A stretch of 64,000 nt of DNA from Liopterus haemorrhoidalis (GCA_963971575.1 OZ020611.1:178810071-178874070); one strand, 5' to 3'. Numbered from the stretch's first letter, positions 45,423 through 56,797 are shown. Notes: generated by a model not told the origin, from the sequence alone. Made by a program: numbers and translations.

Positions 45423-46263
45423 CTAGGCTATAAAAGTCCCTAAGAGAAAGGGAAGGGGTTCCCTATGAAGAGAAGTTCTCGGAACTAGTTTGCAGCTTAA
45501 ACAGGTAGGCGTTTGGTTAATAACTAACTTATGAATTAACGAAGCAAAGTGTAAGTTTCGACGTTGTTCCATAGTTAGCCAATTCAAAGAACTCAACCCT
45601 TTGGACGTCGTAGTTCTACGAAGTGATAGTACAAATCTTACACAGTAGTTTTGAATTTTTTTAATTCGGAGTTTGTCAACAATACAGGGGTGGTTAATAA
45701 TATCACCATAATTAAAAATAGATAACACCAAACTATCAGCAAGTGATTTTCTTAAATTACGAGATAGACAAAATCTATACATATATAAGTTTTTTAAGGC
45801 GAGAAAGGCCCTTTTTAAAAGTGAACTAATATATGAGTTAAATCTGAACTGAGTATCTAGAACAATGCCTAGATTCTAATACTCATGCACTAAGGTAGAA
45901 TATTATTGTTAAGTTCAATTCGGGGTAGATTTATTCCCAAAGATCATAACTACTGATTTTTTTAGCATTAACCGTTGAGTAGTGGTTATTACAATAATGT
46001 ATAAGAGAAACCAGATCTTGATTCATGCTTCTAACTGCTTCAGCTATTGTCTCTAGCTTGAAAGATAAATGCAATTGGGTATCATCGGCAAAGAGACGAA
46101 TTTTACAATATTTTATTGCATTTTCCATATCAAAGATATAAACAGAATAAAGAATCGGTCCCAGACAGGAGCCTTGTGGTACGCCCCTGGAAACGAATCT
46201 ATCGTCCGAAGTTTTTTTTGATGTAGTGATTTGATAGTTCCCGTACCTTTTAGCCTGGCGCAT
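45423..46263 (-). pseudogene. 5'-truncated LINE reverse transcriptase (Jockey/CR1-like)
   Basis: A reverse transcriptase that would copy its own RNA at a nicked target. The minus-strand frame from 46263 contains RGVPQGSCLGPILYSVY and the intact catalytic box FADD (residues 58-61). It continues to VNAKKISSYDLW, where the frame breaks near 45931. A second frame (45782-45423) continues with LADSLVLSIFNYGDIINHP and LNWLTMEQRRNLHFASLIHK, the usual C-terminal region. The fingers domain and endonuclease are missing upstream of 46263. The phrases suit the Jockey/CR1 group. It is truncated and frame-shifted, hence inactive. Confidence 0.85.
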
Positions 46264-46266
46264 TTT

Positions 46267-47272
46267 AATATTTTAATGTAAAATACTGAATAGATAAAAA
46301 TAATTTATTTTAACTGCTGCAAAACTTTATTTTGCTTTTGAATTGTGTACAAATTAATACAAATATATATTACCCACTTCACCACTGCATGTGTAACTAG
46401 AATATTAGTGTATTGGTGCTATATTTAGTTTGGCAATCGGACAATAGATGACATACTATTTTCAATAAACTTTACGCTTTATTGAGTAAAACATCGGTAT
46501 ATTGCAATAAGCAATCTTATGTTCTAAAATTTTATTTATTTATTTTCCGAAAAGATCCAATAACTTTTCAGGTTTTGATAGAACATGTTTCAGACTCATA
46601 CTTACATACTAGTGTGTTAGTACTTGTTTGTGACAGTGAAAGTTTTTCCACCCGTAGTATGTTCTATTTGCAAAAATAAATTAATAATGGTCAAAATAAA
46701 ATTGCATTCCCTGCTGTTATCATTATCAAATAAAAGATAAAAATTACCTAGTACAGCAATATATTATGTTGGCAATTGTAAACAGAGTAATTAATTATGT
46801 ACTCGTGCAATATACTCACATATTTGATTACATTAAAAATCATAGTGTAAAAGGATATAAAGCATATAAACACTAAAACATAAATTGATATCGGAATATC
46901 AATTATCACATTTTTTATTTACTCCGGATATCCGGTTACTTTGTCAACAAGCTTGACCAAACCATGATTATTTGATAACTGTATTTATAATGCATATGAA
47001 TTATTGGAATTTTATTTGTTTCTAGGTCACTGTTGCAAATATAACATTAACAACACTACAATTATAAAAATTATTTAAAAAAATCATTTGAAATGTACAG
47101 TGTCGTAAATAGGGGTATACAAGGTATACCGTCGCATAGGAGCCTGATGCTTTAGGGGATCCGTAGACATATTTAAATTTTAAATTAAAAAGGAAAATAA
47201 AAACTGACTGTGATTTGGGGCCCTTGGTTAAAGTTAAAAGTTTTTAATAACTGTACACTTCTAATAATCTAA
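46267..47272. other. No recognised feature
   Basis: AT-rich sequence with no coding or repeat signal. Confidence 0.4.
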
Positions 47273-47414
47273 GGGCCGGTTTTTCGATTCATAGTTAACT
47301 GTTGGTTAGTTCAAATCAATGGTTAACGACATACTTGCAATATAATAATTACCATTAGTTTCCACGGTAACCACTAAACGGCGACTTACTAACTACCGAT
47401 TGAAAAACTAGCCA
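47273..47414. mobile_element. Harbinger-like MITE, second copy of the 37975 family
   Basis: The ends are GGGCCGGTTTTTCGATT and, inverted, TGGCTAGTTTTTCAATC. The interior atggttaacgacatacttgc matches the copy at 37975-38113. The outside trinucleotides are TAA (left) and TTA (right), so the duplication is not exact here. Confidence 0.75.
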
Positions 47415-47795
47415 TTAATGTAATATAATATTTTTATTATCTAGCAAGAGGGATATAGGCAGTGGATGCGCCAGGAATGCGCTAAAATACACCCAAAATA
47501 CACCTGACTCTGTCTTGAAACGTTGAACTATCATTGCTGAACATTGAAGCTCAAGTAGCTGAGAAAATGGATGTCCAGGAATTAATCAATAATTTTGCAA
47601 GAATGAAAGGTAGACGACACAAAATTTAATAAATCAGGATTGTTTATATGATAATTTTTTACCATCAGTTTTAGAATATGTATCTTTATGTAGCGAATAT
47701 ATCTTTATAGCATTTGTAGAATATCTTAAAGCACGATATATTTAAATTAATAATTTTTGTGTACGTATGCATGTTTTCTTGTGTATGCTTTAAGG

Positions 47796-48532
47796 CAGCG
47801 ATGTCCAACACGCGGCCCAATTGAAGATTAGAATTGAATTTTTCTTGGGCCCTTCCTAAATCTTTCTTCTTTAAATTAAAAAAAAAAAGCGCGTATATTC
47901 AAATTCTCAAATATTCAAAAGTATGAAGACATTTTCATAATATACGTAAATCCATTTGAGGTAGATGTGTAACTAGCGCCTTCCAATTTACAAATGAAAT
48001 TAATTGACCTTCAATCGAGTATAAAATTGAAACATCTGTTTGGAGTCGATGTTAAATTGGAATTTTACGGAAAATATATTCTGGACGATAAATTTCCCAA
48101 CCTGAAACAACTAGCAATAGGAAACACGAGATGTGCATTACAGCTGCAATATGAAGTACCTATGTTTGTGAATCTTTTTCTTGAAATTTAAAATCGAAGA
48201 ATCGAAACAGGTTCACGGATGAAAATATGAAGAATCAATTGCGTTGCGCGTCGATTAAATTACCAGTTTAATCTTATTATATTTATCATATTTTTTTCAT
48301 TAGCTAATTTTTTTTATATAAAAATTAGCAAATAATATTTTAAAAAACGTTTCACATTAAAATTTAATTTGAAGCTTGATTTTTAATTTTATTGATGATA
48401 TTAAATCAAATTATTAAGGGATATAAAATATAGTAACGTGATTAGTTTATCCTGTTTATCTTATATGTGCGGCCCACAATCGACCAATAAGATTTTTTTG
48501 AGCCCAGCAAACGATTTCGGTTGGCATCACTG
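47796..48532 (+). mobile_element. Internally deleted hAT element, 737 bp
   Basis: The ends are CAGCGATGTCCAACACGCGG and, inverted, CAGTGATGCCAACC. The flanks CTTTAAGG are a perfect 8-bp duplication (47788-47795, 48533-48540). The element contains a remnant of hAT transposase coding sequence. Confidence 0.95.
47994..48191 (+). pseudogene. hAT transposase C-terminal remnant
   Basis: The frame MKLIDLQSSIKLKHLF, then EFYGKYILDDKFPNLKQLAI, resembles the ZBED/GTF2IRD2-type hAT C-terminal region (MELIDLQxxxxLKxKF...EFYxxL...FPNLxxLAxKM). The usual following dimerisation motif (FGSTYxCEQ) is not preserved; the copy reads QLQYEVPMFVN. It lies wholly within the 47796-48532 element, so that element derives from an autonomous hAT by internal deletion. 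Confidence 0.6.
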
Positions 48533-48769
48533 CTTTAAGGTATGAAAATATATTATTTATTTTTATTATTTCCTCCTAGGTGTCCTAAACACGTGCTTAT
48601 ATTGATTAATAGTTAATCCAACCCCAAAATCCCCAAAACAGTTGGCTATTAAGATTTTAGTTTTAAATTTCATCTTTTTTTTAGCTTTATAAATCAATGA
48701 AGTTACGCCATTGGAAATGTGTGTTTCAATACATTACAAGATTTTATCCAATCTTAACATAAATTCCCG

Positions 48770-49350
48770 TTGAACTATGCCGGTTCCCACCAATGTACAT
48801 TATTGAAAATTCAGAATTTTAGATCAACCATTCTGGAAAAAAATGGCGGGGGACAAAAGTTTTTAGGCTCAATTTTGGTGAAAAACACATAAAAAAAAAG
48901 ATTTTCCAAAAATAAAAATTTGTTGGTTTATCCACTCATTAAGAGGTTTATTTGATATCCCACACAAAATTTTAAAAAAATATTTATTTTATCCTTGCAT
49001 ACATATTTGAACTATAGTTTCTCTATATGTGGGTCAAAGAACTGTACAAGCATGCCAAATTTCAACTTTCTAGGCCTAGCCATTTGGCCACAATATCTTT
49101 TAAACACAAACCACATGGGTGACGTTATAAGGACTTTTTGGTCACACCGAGAAAACCCTAAAAGTAGTCCATTCGCGCAATGAATTCTCGTTACTTTTTC
49201 TATATGCTAGTCAAAAATCTGTCTACGCATGCCACATTTCATAGATCCAGCTGTAACCACAATTTATATGCAACTAGACAGGCACATGTGTTACGGTAGA
49301 TGGGTTTGTTGGTTATACATACAAAACCCTAAAAAACTTGCAAACACTTA
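48770..49350 (+). repeat. Repeat family A, copy with a partial second 3' end
   Basis: 48770-49165 runs from tgccggttcccaccaatgta to aaaaccctaaaag. Directly after it, 49165-49350 repeats the last 180 bp in degenerate form and again ends acaaaaccctaaaaa. Confidence 0.75.
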
Positions 49351-49706
49351 CATAATATAGCCTGCATATTTTTTCTTACGTTATAACTCGAGAGTAAAAG
49401 TGATTTAAAATTATACTTTCCCGCTATAATTACGCCTAAAGCAGATGTCGAACAAGGGGGTCATATCGCCTTTATCTATAAATCGATCAACTTTTCTCCT
49501 ACTACTAACTTCTAACAATAAAATTTATTTCACAAATCTGGAAAATTTTCGTCTCGAAAAAAACACATACCGTATTTTTCGGACCATAAGACGCACCTTT
49601 TTACACATAAAAATCGACTCACAGTTGGGATGCGTCTTATGGTCCGAAGATACAGGTGCGTCGTTTCAAAAGTATGCGATATTAGCGTGGAATCAATTGG
49701 GAGCAC

Positions 49707-50153
49707 ATGAAACCGAATCAACCAAGAAAATATAATAGAAATGAATACAAAATTAGTAATTTCTGGAGGCCTTACAAGTCAACGACACCCCTTGGGTCGA
49801 TTAATAAACCATTTAATAACTTTATGCGAGAAGAGTGGAACAAACGAATGATAAAGCCAAATCGCGATGTTACAGCAACGGATGAAACGGACGACAATTT
49901 CAAAAGTACCTGCGTAAATAATTCATGGGAAGCTGTAAAAGAAACGACGATTATAAAGTCTTTTAAGAAATTCGGGGATAAGCAACGCATTGGATAGTAT
50001 CGAAGATGATTTAGTTTTTGAAGAGATTAACAACAATAGTTCAGACGAAAATAATACGAACAGTGACATTAACGAGATGAGTGATAGTACAGAGAGTGAA
50101 GATGAACAGAATGTTGCTGGTACAAGTTATTGTAATAATAAATATTCTTTCTA
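49707..50153 (+). pseudogene. Pogo-type DDE transposase C-terminal remnant
   Basis: The frame from 49707 has NNSWEAVKETTIIKSFKKFG. This fits the end of the DDE domain and following tail of pogo/Tigger-type transposases (WxxIxxxTIxxSFKKCGIS). Near 49980 a one-base shift breaks the frame. The shifted frame continues SNALDSIEDDLVFEE and then an acidic Ser/Asp/Glu-rich stretch to about 50117, as in family C-termini. The catalytic DDE residues and DNA-binding domains are absent. Confidence 0.7.
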
Positions 50154-50174
50154 AAAATTGTCGCATAAATTTGG

Positions 50175-50260
50175 GGTGCGTCTTATCGTCCGGTGCGTCT
50201 TATCGTCCGGTGCGTCTTATCGTCCGGTGCGTCTTATCGTCCGGTGCGTCTTATGGTCCG
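50175..50260. repeat. Five 17-bp units ggtgcgtcttatcgtcc
   Basis: Units start at 50175, 50192, 50209, 50226 and 50243. The first four are identical; the fifth reads ttatggtcc and is part of the right terminus. Confidence 0.97.
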
Positions 50261-50529
50261 AAAAATACGGTAATATAAAATTTACTTATTTTTACGTATG
50301 TATATTTTATAATTTTTTTCTTATTAAATTTAAAATTAAGTTAGCGTGCAATAGCAGTCATAAATAAAATATAATTCACCTCATTAAATAGATGAATTTT
50401 CAAAGAAAAAATTCGCGTGGCATAACCAAAATAATCTTTTAACCTTGAAATTTTAAAACTTTATCAGAAAATCGACGCACGCGATTGAATTCTATATCAA
50501 CATATAGGTATATAATAATAAAAAAAATT

Positions 50530-50585
50530 GTGAAATGTGAATTTTTTATACATTTCAGGATTTTGTAGTTATTAAGTAAGTGATA
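50530..50585 (+). repeat. Hairpin module, copy 6 (degenerate)
   Basis: gtgaaatgtgaattttttatacatttcaggattttgtag-type sequence. The palindrome is damaged and the frame seen in the other copies is lost after VKCEF. Confidence 0.65.
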
Positions 50586-50947
50586 AAGATTAATAAATCT
50601 GATCGAGGGGACAAAATTTTCTTCGAAATATTTCTTCTTAAAAAAATATTGCAAAAAGTGTTAAGTGATTTGTCATTAATTTTTTGAATAAATGTTACAT
50701 AACTTAGGTTTTTGCAGCTTATTTTTGTACAAATATAGGTTACATGTGTTTTATCTTGTGTAAATATTATATAAAGTAGATATGTGTATTTGCGTTTATA
50801 TCTAATACAGAAAGAAACTAGATATACAGTGCCGCTCAGGAAAGTTCAGACGCAGAACAAAATTACAGGAAAACCTACAAAATACAATTCATCTGTTCAA
50901 AGAATTAATTCGCGCCCTTCTCTTTTGACTTGACTTGCGAATACATA

Positions 50948-52187
50948 CAAAGTGTGAGCAAAAAGTTCGTGCAGTTTTTTAATTTACGAAACAATATTTA
51001 TTAATTCAACAATTTTTATATTGTCCCCTCCAAAATACTCCTTATCGGTTATAGTGCACTTATGCCGCAGTTTTTTTTTTTTTTCAGTCATCAAAACATT
51101 TCTAAAACACGGATTTTTGTATAGCGTTCAGCTCCTCCCGTGATTTTGCTTTTATTTCTTCAATGACCGTAAAACGTTGTCCACTCATTGTTTTTTTTTT
51201 TCATCTTTGGGAAAAGAAAAAAGTCACATGGGGCCATATCTGGTGAATAGGGTGGTTGCAATATCATTACGGTGCTATTTTCGGACATAAAATTTCGAAC
51301 AAGCTATGAAATACGAGCTGGTGCGTTATCATGGTGCAATTTCCAAGAATTGTCGTTTCATAAATCTTGTCGTTTTCTACGAATATCTTCACGCAGCCGA
51401 CGCAACAAGCTCAAATAGTATTCTTTAGTAACTGTAACACCTTGTGGTAAAAATTCATGGTACACAATACCATGGATATTCAAAGAAAAAACTTTAAAAA
51501 TTCGATCGAACTTGGCGTGCTTTTTTGGGTCTTGGTTCATTTGGAAGCATCCATCGAGATGATTGAGCATTTGTTTCGATGTTATAATCGTACACACATA
51601 TGTCTCATCACCCGTTATGATACGCTGGAACAATGTTGAGTCATTGACGACATCATTTACATTCCCTGAGCGACTTCTTTAAGACACATTTTTTGTTAAA
51701 AATTTAACAATTTCGGAACAAATTTTGCAGCTTCAGCAACCTCTATAATTGTAAATCGACGGTTATCAAGAATTAACTTCTTCCGCGTTTTTTCCGGTGA
51801 TTGAAGTGCTGGGTCTCCCAACTCTATATTCATCTTCAACTGATGCACGGCCATCTTGAAAGCATTTATACCATTTGTAAATCGCTCGTTCATTTAAACT
51901 CGACTCACCAAATGACAGCTGCAATATTCCCACTAATTTCCAGCACTTAATTTAATTTTTCACGCAAAATTTAATGCATATTCACATTGTGAAAAATAAA
52001 AAATCGCCGAATATACAGAAACACAACTTTTTTAATTAGCTGTCAAATCTAAAATACACATCCAATATGGCTGCCAATTGAGACAGTCGTCAAAGACAGG
52101 TAAACCAACATGATAACAAAAAAGTTTAACAATCCAACAAATGTAGCGCGGGAATTTCAAAAATTCCCGCTTTTTGTTCACACCGCG
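50948..52187 (-). mobile_element. Mariner (DD34D) element, decayed
   Basis: The left end CAAAGTGTGAGCAAAAAG and the right end, inverted, CGCGGTGTGAACAAAAAG are flanked by TA (50946-50947, 52188-52189). The length of 1240 bp is normal for a full mariner. It carries a decayed transposase on the minus strand. Confidence 0.85.
51000..51900 (-). pseudogene. Mariner (DD34D) transposase pseudogene
   Basis: The N-terminal part reads MNERFTNGINAFKMAVHQLK, followed by ELGDPALQSPEKTRKKL, the linker region. Then come RIITGDETYVC (first catalytic Asp) and YHEFLPQGVTVTKEYYLSLL. After a stop, LHHDNAPARIS (second Asp), another stop, and PPYSPDMAPCDFFLF (third Asp in PCD) follow. Thirty-four residues lie between the last two Asp, matching DD34D. 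At least three stops and one or more frame changes interrupt it, so it is dead, though all catalytic residues can still be read. Confidence 0.88.
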
Positions 52188-52199
52188 TAAAATTTTGAA

Positions 52200-52640
52200 A
52201 ATTTTTTTAAAACCGGTTTCGGTTTTGCGACCAACAATGTAGGCTAGAATGTAGGATAGAATTATATTCTATCTAACATCAAGTTGCCTGAAGGTTCTAG
52301 AAATTTTTGGAACATTATAGGCGCGCGATCTGCAGCCTGAAGGGGAAATAGTATTCAGACAGTGAAGTTCGGCGAGTCTTTAAGAACAATTAGTCAAGTC
52401 AGTCTTATTCCAGCGGAGAAGTCAGTTCAGTGGGGCAATTATGGTTGTCAATAAGTCAGTTTCATGGATTCAACATCAGCGTAGAGTTAGACAAATGATT
52501 GAACTCAAGTGGAGTTAATGAGATAACTGAGATAATGGAACTCAGTACGATGACTTAGTTAATCGTATGTTAGTTAGTTAGTTAGTTAAAATTTTTGGCG
52601 CACAGCAACAAAGGCTATTTGCGCCTAACGCAGCCTCTTT
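52200..52640. other. LTR-like segment with heat-shock-type motif
   Basis: GAAGGTTCTAGAA (52290-52302) fits the alternating GAA/TTC heat shock element. It is followed by attatagg (TATA-like), a GC-richer stretch, tandem TTAG units (52571-52585) and tttTGGCGCACAGC, which could be a primer-binding site. The order resembles the end of an insect LTR, but no second LTR or gag/pol was found. Confidence 0.3.
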
Positions 52641-52659
52641 AAATGACTAGACTATATAT

Positions 52660-53230
52660 TAAAAACAATATATTAGACAATAAATAAATAAAATCATTAA
52701 ATATACGCATACTCAATAAAAGAAATCTTGCACTGACCAACACAAATAAATAATATAAAAAGTCTGTTCGAAAATTTTAACAGACTCAGGGTCTTAAGAA
52801 GCTGTAAAGGGGCCAATTACCATCGGATATCACAGTTTAAAAACAGAACTCATTAAAATAAGGTGCAAGACTTTACACATAAAACAGTAAGTTCGATTAT
52901 CTCAGGAAGAGTATCAGCCTGTCCATGAGTACCCTGTAGTCACCTAAGGCAACTGACAGGTCATAGCACAGGCCTAACCTCTCCCTGACATCCTCGAACT
53001 GTACGTATTCAGTTAAAAGGTGTAACACAGACAAATCTGTGTTACACGTCTAACAGATAGGGGACTCTTCACCTCGAAGGAGGTGTCCATGGGTCCGCCA
53101 ACAGTGACCTATACGAAGGCGTGTGATGGCGGTTTCCTCCCTGCGGTTAATCCTGCAGGAAGAACCCCATGGTTTAACGTCTCCCTTAATCTGTCTCAAC
53201 TTAACGTCCTGTATGCTGCTCCACTCATGC
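52660..53230 (-). pseudogene. LINE 3' end with C-terminal coding region
   Basis: The minus strand encodes ITRLRIGHCWRTHGHLL, then EESPIC, LSVLHLLTE and YVQFEDVRERLGLCYDLS. This is the Cys/His-containing tail after the RNase H domain of Jockey/I/R1-type LINE proteins (TRLRxGHxxLTHxxLL...C..C...LTVxHIL.xC). A stop follows LILFLR. The rest is 3' UTR ending in AATAAATAAATAAA-type sequence near 52675-52700. It is 5'-truncated at about 53230. The same sequence gave rise to the fragments at 2690 and 38800. Confidence 0.75.
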
Positions 53231-54784
53231 TGCCACCTAGCTAATTAGTTAATGGAATACCTGGACTAGTCTGGACTGCATGGTGACATACCTGGAACAG
53301 TTAACTACGGATTAACTGTAGTATAAGTGCAGCGACTAGTGGTATTTATTGTTTAAATGTTATTGTTGTCTATTAATTAGTGCATTAAGTCCAAGTATTT
53401 TACTAGTTTGGATTAATAATAATCTACACCGTATTACTGGTTTCTTTTTAGCTGTGAAAAATCCCTATGAAAAATAAATATTTTGAAATTCGATCTAGGC
53501 GTTTTATATTAAAGTTTACGGCTGGTCGTTGATTTGTAGGTGGTTCTCAAGGCTATCTACTCCTTATTCACTGTTACTGGGCAGCAATCTTTACACGCAA
53601 CTCCTCTACTATAATTACAAACAAATGTGTATTGCACTAACTGCATGTCACGTTTAATGGCATTGATAAATATTACTAAATTATAGAGGGAAATTGCACC
53701 GTTTATAATGTCGCTGCACTTTGTATAATGTAGGAAGAAAAACATTTATTATTATCTGAATGTTTCCGCAGACCAACAGATTCATATATAGATTCACAAT
53801 AGCTTTAAAATCTTTTCCCTATCACCATGCGTAAAGTAGACCCTTAACTCCCGCATTGCAGTGTCTAAAATGGCACTAGTGCGTTAAATGTTGTCATGGT
53901 AACCAACAGTCGATACCAAAAATACACTATACACTTTCAGGTTATTAAATGCGTAAATGAAAGATATGAGTGAATGAAATTATTTAAACTTCAACTGATT
54001 TATATCTAAATAACCATAATAATGGATTAAAACACTTTTTCAAATAACCAATAATTATTTACTGGTCAGCCATCTTATAATGTCAAGGTAACCAATAAAC
54101 AGCTGTCAAAATTCTAAAAGTCATACATATAAGCAGTTCACTTTTGTAAGAACAAACTAAGAGGGAATTTTGATTTCAATAATTTGCACCTTTGAAGCTG
54201 TATGTCAAGTTGGTATTAAAAAATGTCACTTTTTTTAAAAAGGCATTTTAATGCCGATCCATTTGACATATGTCATAATGAAAAATTATATCTTAATTAT
54301 AATGATCATAACTTTATCAACCTAAAGTCGGTTTTACAGCGTAAGGAATATTTTCAATTGACATTGAAAGTCAGTAACACACTATAAAAGTAACATAAAT
54401 AACCAGATCTAGTGCGTTCTTACAAAAGTGAACAGCTTATACCAGAAAAATATTAATTGTTGAGTTAATTTGAAGTTAAAATAATTAATTATGCTTTTTT
54501 TCACAAATTAAGGGTATAATTTGTGAAGTAATGAATAATTTATTAATTTTATGCCATACATATGTTGACATTTGTTGCGATCTTTTGTGGAATTTTAGTT
54601 CTAAATACTAAAACGGTGGAAATGTGATTAATTATTACCCAATTCTTTTGAATTTTATTTAAATTTTCGGTGTAAGAAAAAATGCTGTAGACGTCCGTAA
54701 AGGACTCTTTCGAGAAAAAAATTGCTGTGAGTTCCAAATTTCTTAGTCGAACAATTGACAAGAACTTGTTCTTCATTAACTTCA
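53231..54784. other. No gene; isolated X-box-like site
   Basis: GTTGTCATGGTAAC (53890-53903) is close to the RFX X-box consensus. No adjacent first exon is apparent. The frames at 53557-53745 and 54549-54785 have no motif. Confidence 0.4.
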
Positions 54785-54965
54785 TTTTTAGGTTTTTATA
54801 GGTATGACCAAAAAACCCTTATAACGGTCACTCGTATGTCTGTCTGTTTATCTGTATGGTAAATAAAGTTCAATAACGTACATTGATGGGAACCGGAATA
54901 ATTCAACAAGAATTTTTGATCAAATTAGTTTTTCGAAAAATATCGAATTTTTTGTTTTAAATTTA
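54785..54965 (-). repeat. Repeat family A, short internally deleted copy
   Basis: It joins the family A 3' end (ggtatgaccaaaaaaccctt) directly to the internal block aacgtacattgatgggaacc and tttttgatcaaattagtttt; the middle is missing. Confidence 0.75.
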
Positions 54966-55654
54966 TGGTGTGTACAATATAACACAGGAAAAATAAATGT
55001 TCGATAATGAGAGGGAGGTCAAATTTAATATTAAAATTTCTGAGTATTACATTAAACTTCAATACATTTTCAAACAAATCTCAAACAATTTATTCGAAAT
55101 TAAAATAATGATGATAATACTAGAAAATATTTTGAAATTCTTACTTCGACAGTTAAATAAACCTTCACAAAAAGATTCCTTCATAAAATTCAATTAAACC
55201 TCCCTTTTTGTAGATGCTTTTGAAACACAACACCTATTCAAAGTATTACTATCTCTAATTAAAATCCTTTAGATTCACAAAATTTAATAAACGCAAATTA
55301 AATAGAAGCTCGATAATAAGCTGTTAATGACATTCTACGCACACGCCTAGCGACACAAAACAGGGGTGTATTTAACTAATAAGAGTCACGGGAGCTATCC
55401 GATAGCCGAGATCAACACCCATCAATTATTGACAAACAAACAAACAAGACAGCGCTAACGAAGTAATGATATATACATTTTAAATTGGTGGAGTGATTCC
55501 TAATCGATCGGTACTCAAATAACAGTTATTGACATTTACTGTTTACGAACAAAAAAAAAAAGTTACTATCGAAGAAAGTTTTAATAAACAAAATGATAGA
55601 GTTTATGCACGGTCATCTCTAGAAGCAAGTCGACTTGTTTAAAAGGTTGAAAGA
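54966..55654. other. No recognised feature
   Basis: AT-rich sequence with an A-run at 55551-55561. The 66-codon frame at 54997 shows no motif. Confidence 0.4.
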
Positions 55655-56120
55655 GCTCATTATTTCGCATCTGTGTTGGTTTGGTGGGGCGTCAGTTATG
55701 AGTGCGTGTGGAAGTTCAATTTTTGTGAAAAAGGAGTAAAAACATGGAGGAGGCGAAAGTGTAGCAAGAAACAGTTCTTGACAACGTCCTAAAACCTCTT
55801 ACGACTTTATTTAATAATCAGTCATGCACCTTTCAACAAGATTGAAGATTTTACTCATAAAGCAAAAACTACGCAAAGATAGGTCGAAATAAATGAACCC
55901 GATTTCGTCACTGCAGAAAAATTGCCTTCTGAGAGGCCCGATCTTAATCCAGTAGACTACAAATTATGGTCGGTTTTAGACGGCAAAAGTTGCTTTAAAT
56001 CACACCAAAATATTGATACATTGAAAAGAGCTCTGTCGCTAGTTGTGGCTAATTTTCCAAAGGAGGTAGTGGGTACTGCGATTGATGAGTGGCCGAACAG
56101 ATTTATAATATTATATATGT
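55655..56120 (+). pseudogene. Mariner (maT-like, DD37D) transposase fragment
   Basis: WWGVSYECVWKFNFCEKGVK is the segment following the first catalytic residue in this family. It is followed, after frame changes and stops, by FQQD (second Asp), HKAKTTQ, and SERPDLNPVDYKLWSVL with the third Asp in PVD. The tail FPKEVVGTAIDEWPNRF is well preserved. The DD37D spacing of relatives is approximate here because of small deletions. No N-terminal domain was found. A likely right end (tttcaggacaccattgta) lies at about 56246-56263. Confidence 0.75.
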
Positions 56121-56274
56121 AGAATTGGGAAGATATTTTCCTTAACCACTTTTTGCACTTGTCTATAAATTGTCCATAAAATCCACGCCTTAAAAAGCCT
56201 TATTATTATTAAGTTCTATAAAATGTTTCCAAATACACTAAATTTTCAGGACACCATTGTACTTAAAATTTTAA

Positions 56275-56793
56275 CCCTTTACTGCATGAATTTTTATTTT
56301 TGGCTGAAATAATTCATGAGCATTATGAATTGGTTCTTATTGATAGAAAAATTAATTTAAAAAAAATATTTAAAATATTAATTATTATTTTTATGAAAAA
56401 ATAATAATTAAAATAATAGTTTAGGGTTTGTGCCACACATGGAACATTATGATTCTACATTATGTTACAAAAGAAAATGATTCCGTATTATTTGCTCGTC
56501 AATTGCTAGGTGTTCTTCATTAGGGATTAAAAGCAGTGGACCTCGAATTTTTGAAAGAAAGGGTCGTATCTTCTATTTGCCCTTTCTCAATAAATTCAGA
56601 GTTATCGTTGAAGTACAAATTTCGCTTGATATCCTCAAATCTATTGCAGTCCATTACTTGAGATACTGCAGGATCCATTGCTATGTATGTGGCATATATG
56701 AACATTCATGAAGTAAAGTTCTGATTCAGTTTTTAAAATAAAATAAAAAATAAAAAATAAAAGTGCCATATATGGCACACATGCGGTAAAGGG
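56275..56793 (-). mobile_element. piggyBac element, internally deleted, 519 bp
   Basis: TTAA flanks both sides (56271-56274, 56794-56797). The ends are CCCTTTACTGCATG and, inverted, CCCTTTACCGCATG, matching the CCC start of piggyBac termini. Part of the transposase remains inside. Confidence 0.9.
56520..56705 (-). pseudogene. piggyBac transposase remnant
   Basis: The minus-strand frame has AVSQVMDCNRFEDIKRNLYF and then NDNSEFIEKG, matching the PGBD/DDE_Tnp_1_7 N-terminal block (xMSxNRFxxIxRxLHFNDN). The aspartate triad lies further downstream in intact relatives and is missing here. The segment is bounded by the TTAA-flanked element, so it is its deleted coding region. Confidence 0.75.
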
Positions 56794-56797
56794 TTAA

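Larger units (their letters stand above)
49570..50270 (+). mobile_element. Pogo/Tigger-like element, internally deleted, 701 bp
   Basis: The ends CCGTATTTTTCGGACCATAA and its inverse (to 50270) are perfect, with TA on both sides (49568-49569, 50271-50272). A second inverted copy of the end sequence occurs at about 49629-49655. The right end is preceded by a 17-bp tandem repeat (50175-50260). The middle keeps the last part of a transposase. Confidence 0.85.

Noticed and set aside
50175..50260. CRISPR-like direct repeats
   Set aside because: The units are contiguous without spacers and belong to a transposon end in a eukaryotic sequence.
50081..50367. Frames across the 17-bp array
   Set aside because: They only translate the tandem repeat (CVLSSGASY units) and have no family match.
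50828..50870. Possible lone Tc1 end (cagtgccgctcaggaaagtt)
   Set aside because: It resembles Tc1 termini, but no inverted partner or transposase lies nearby.
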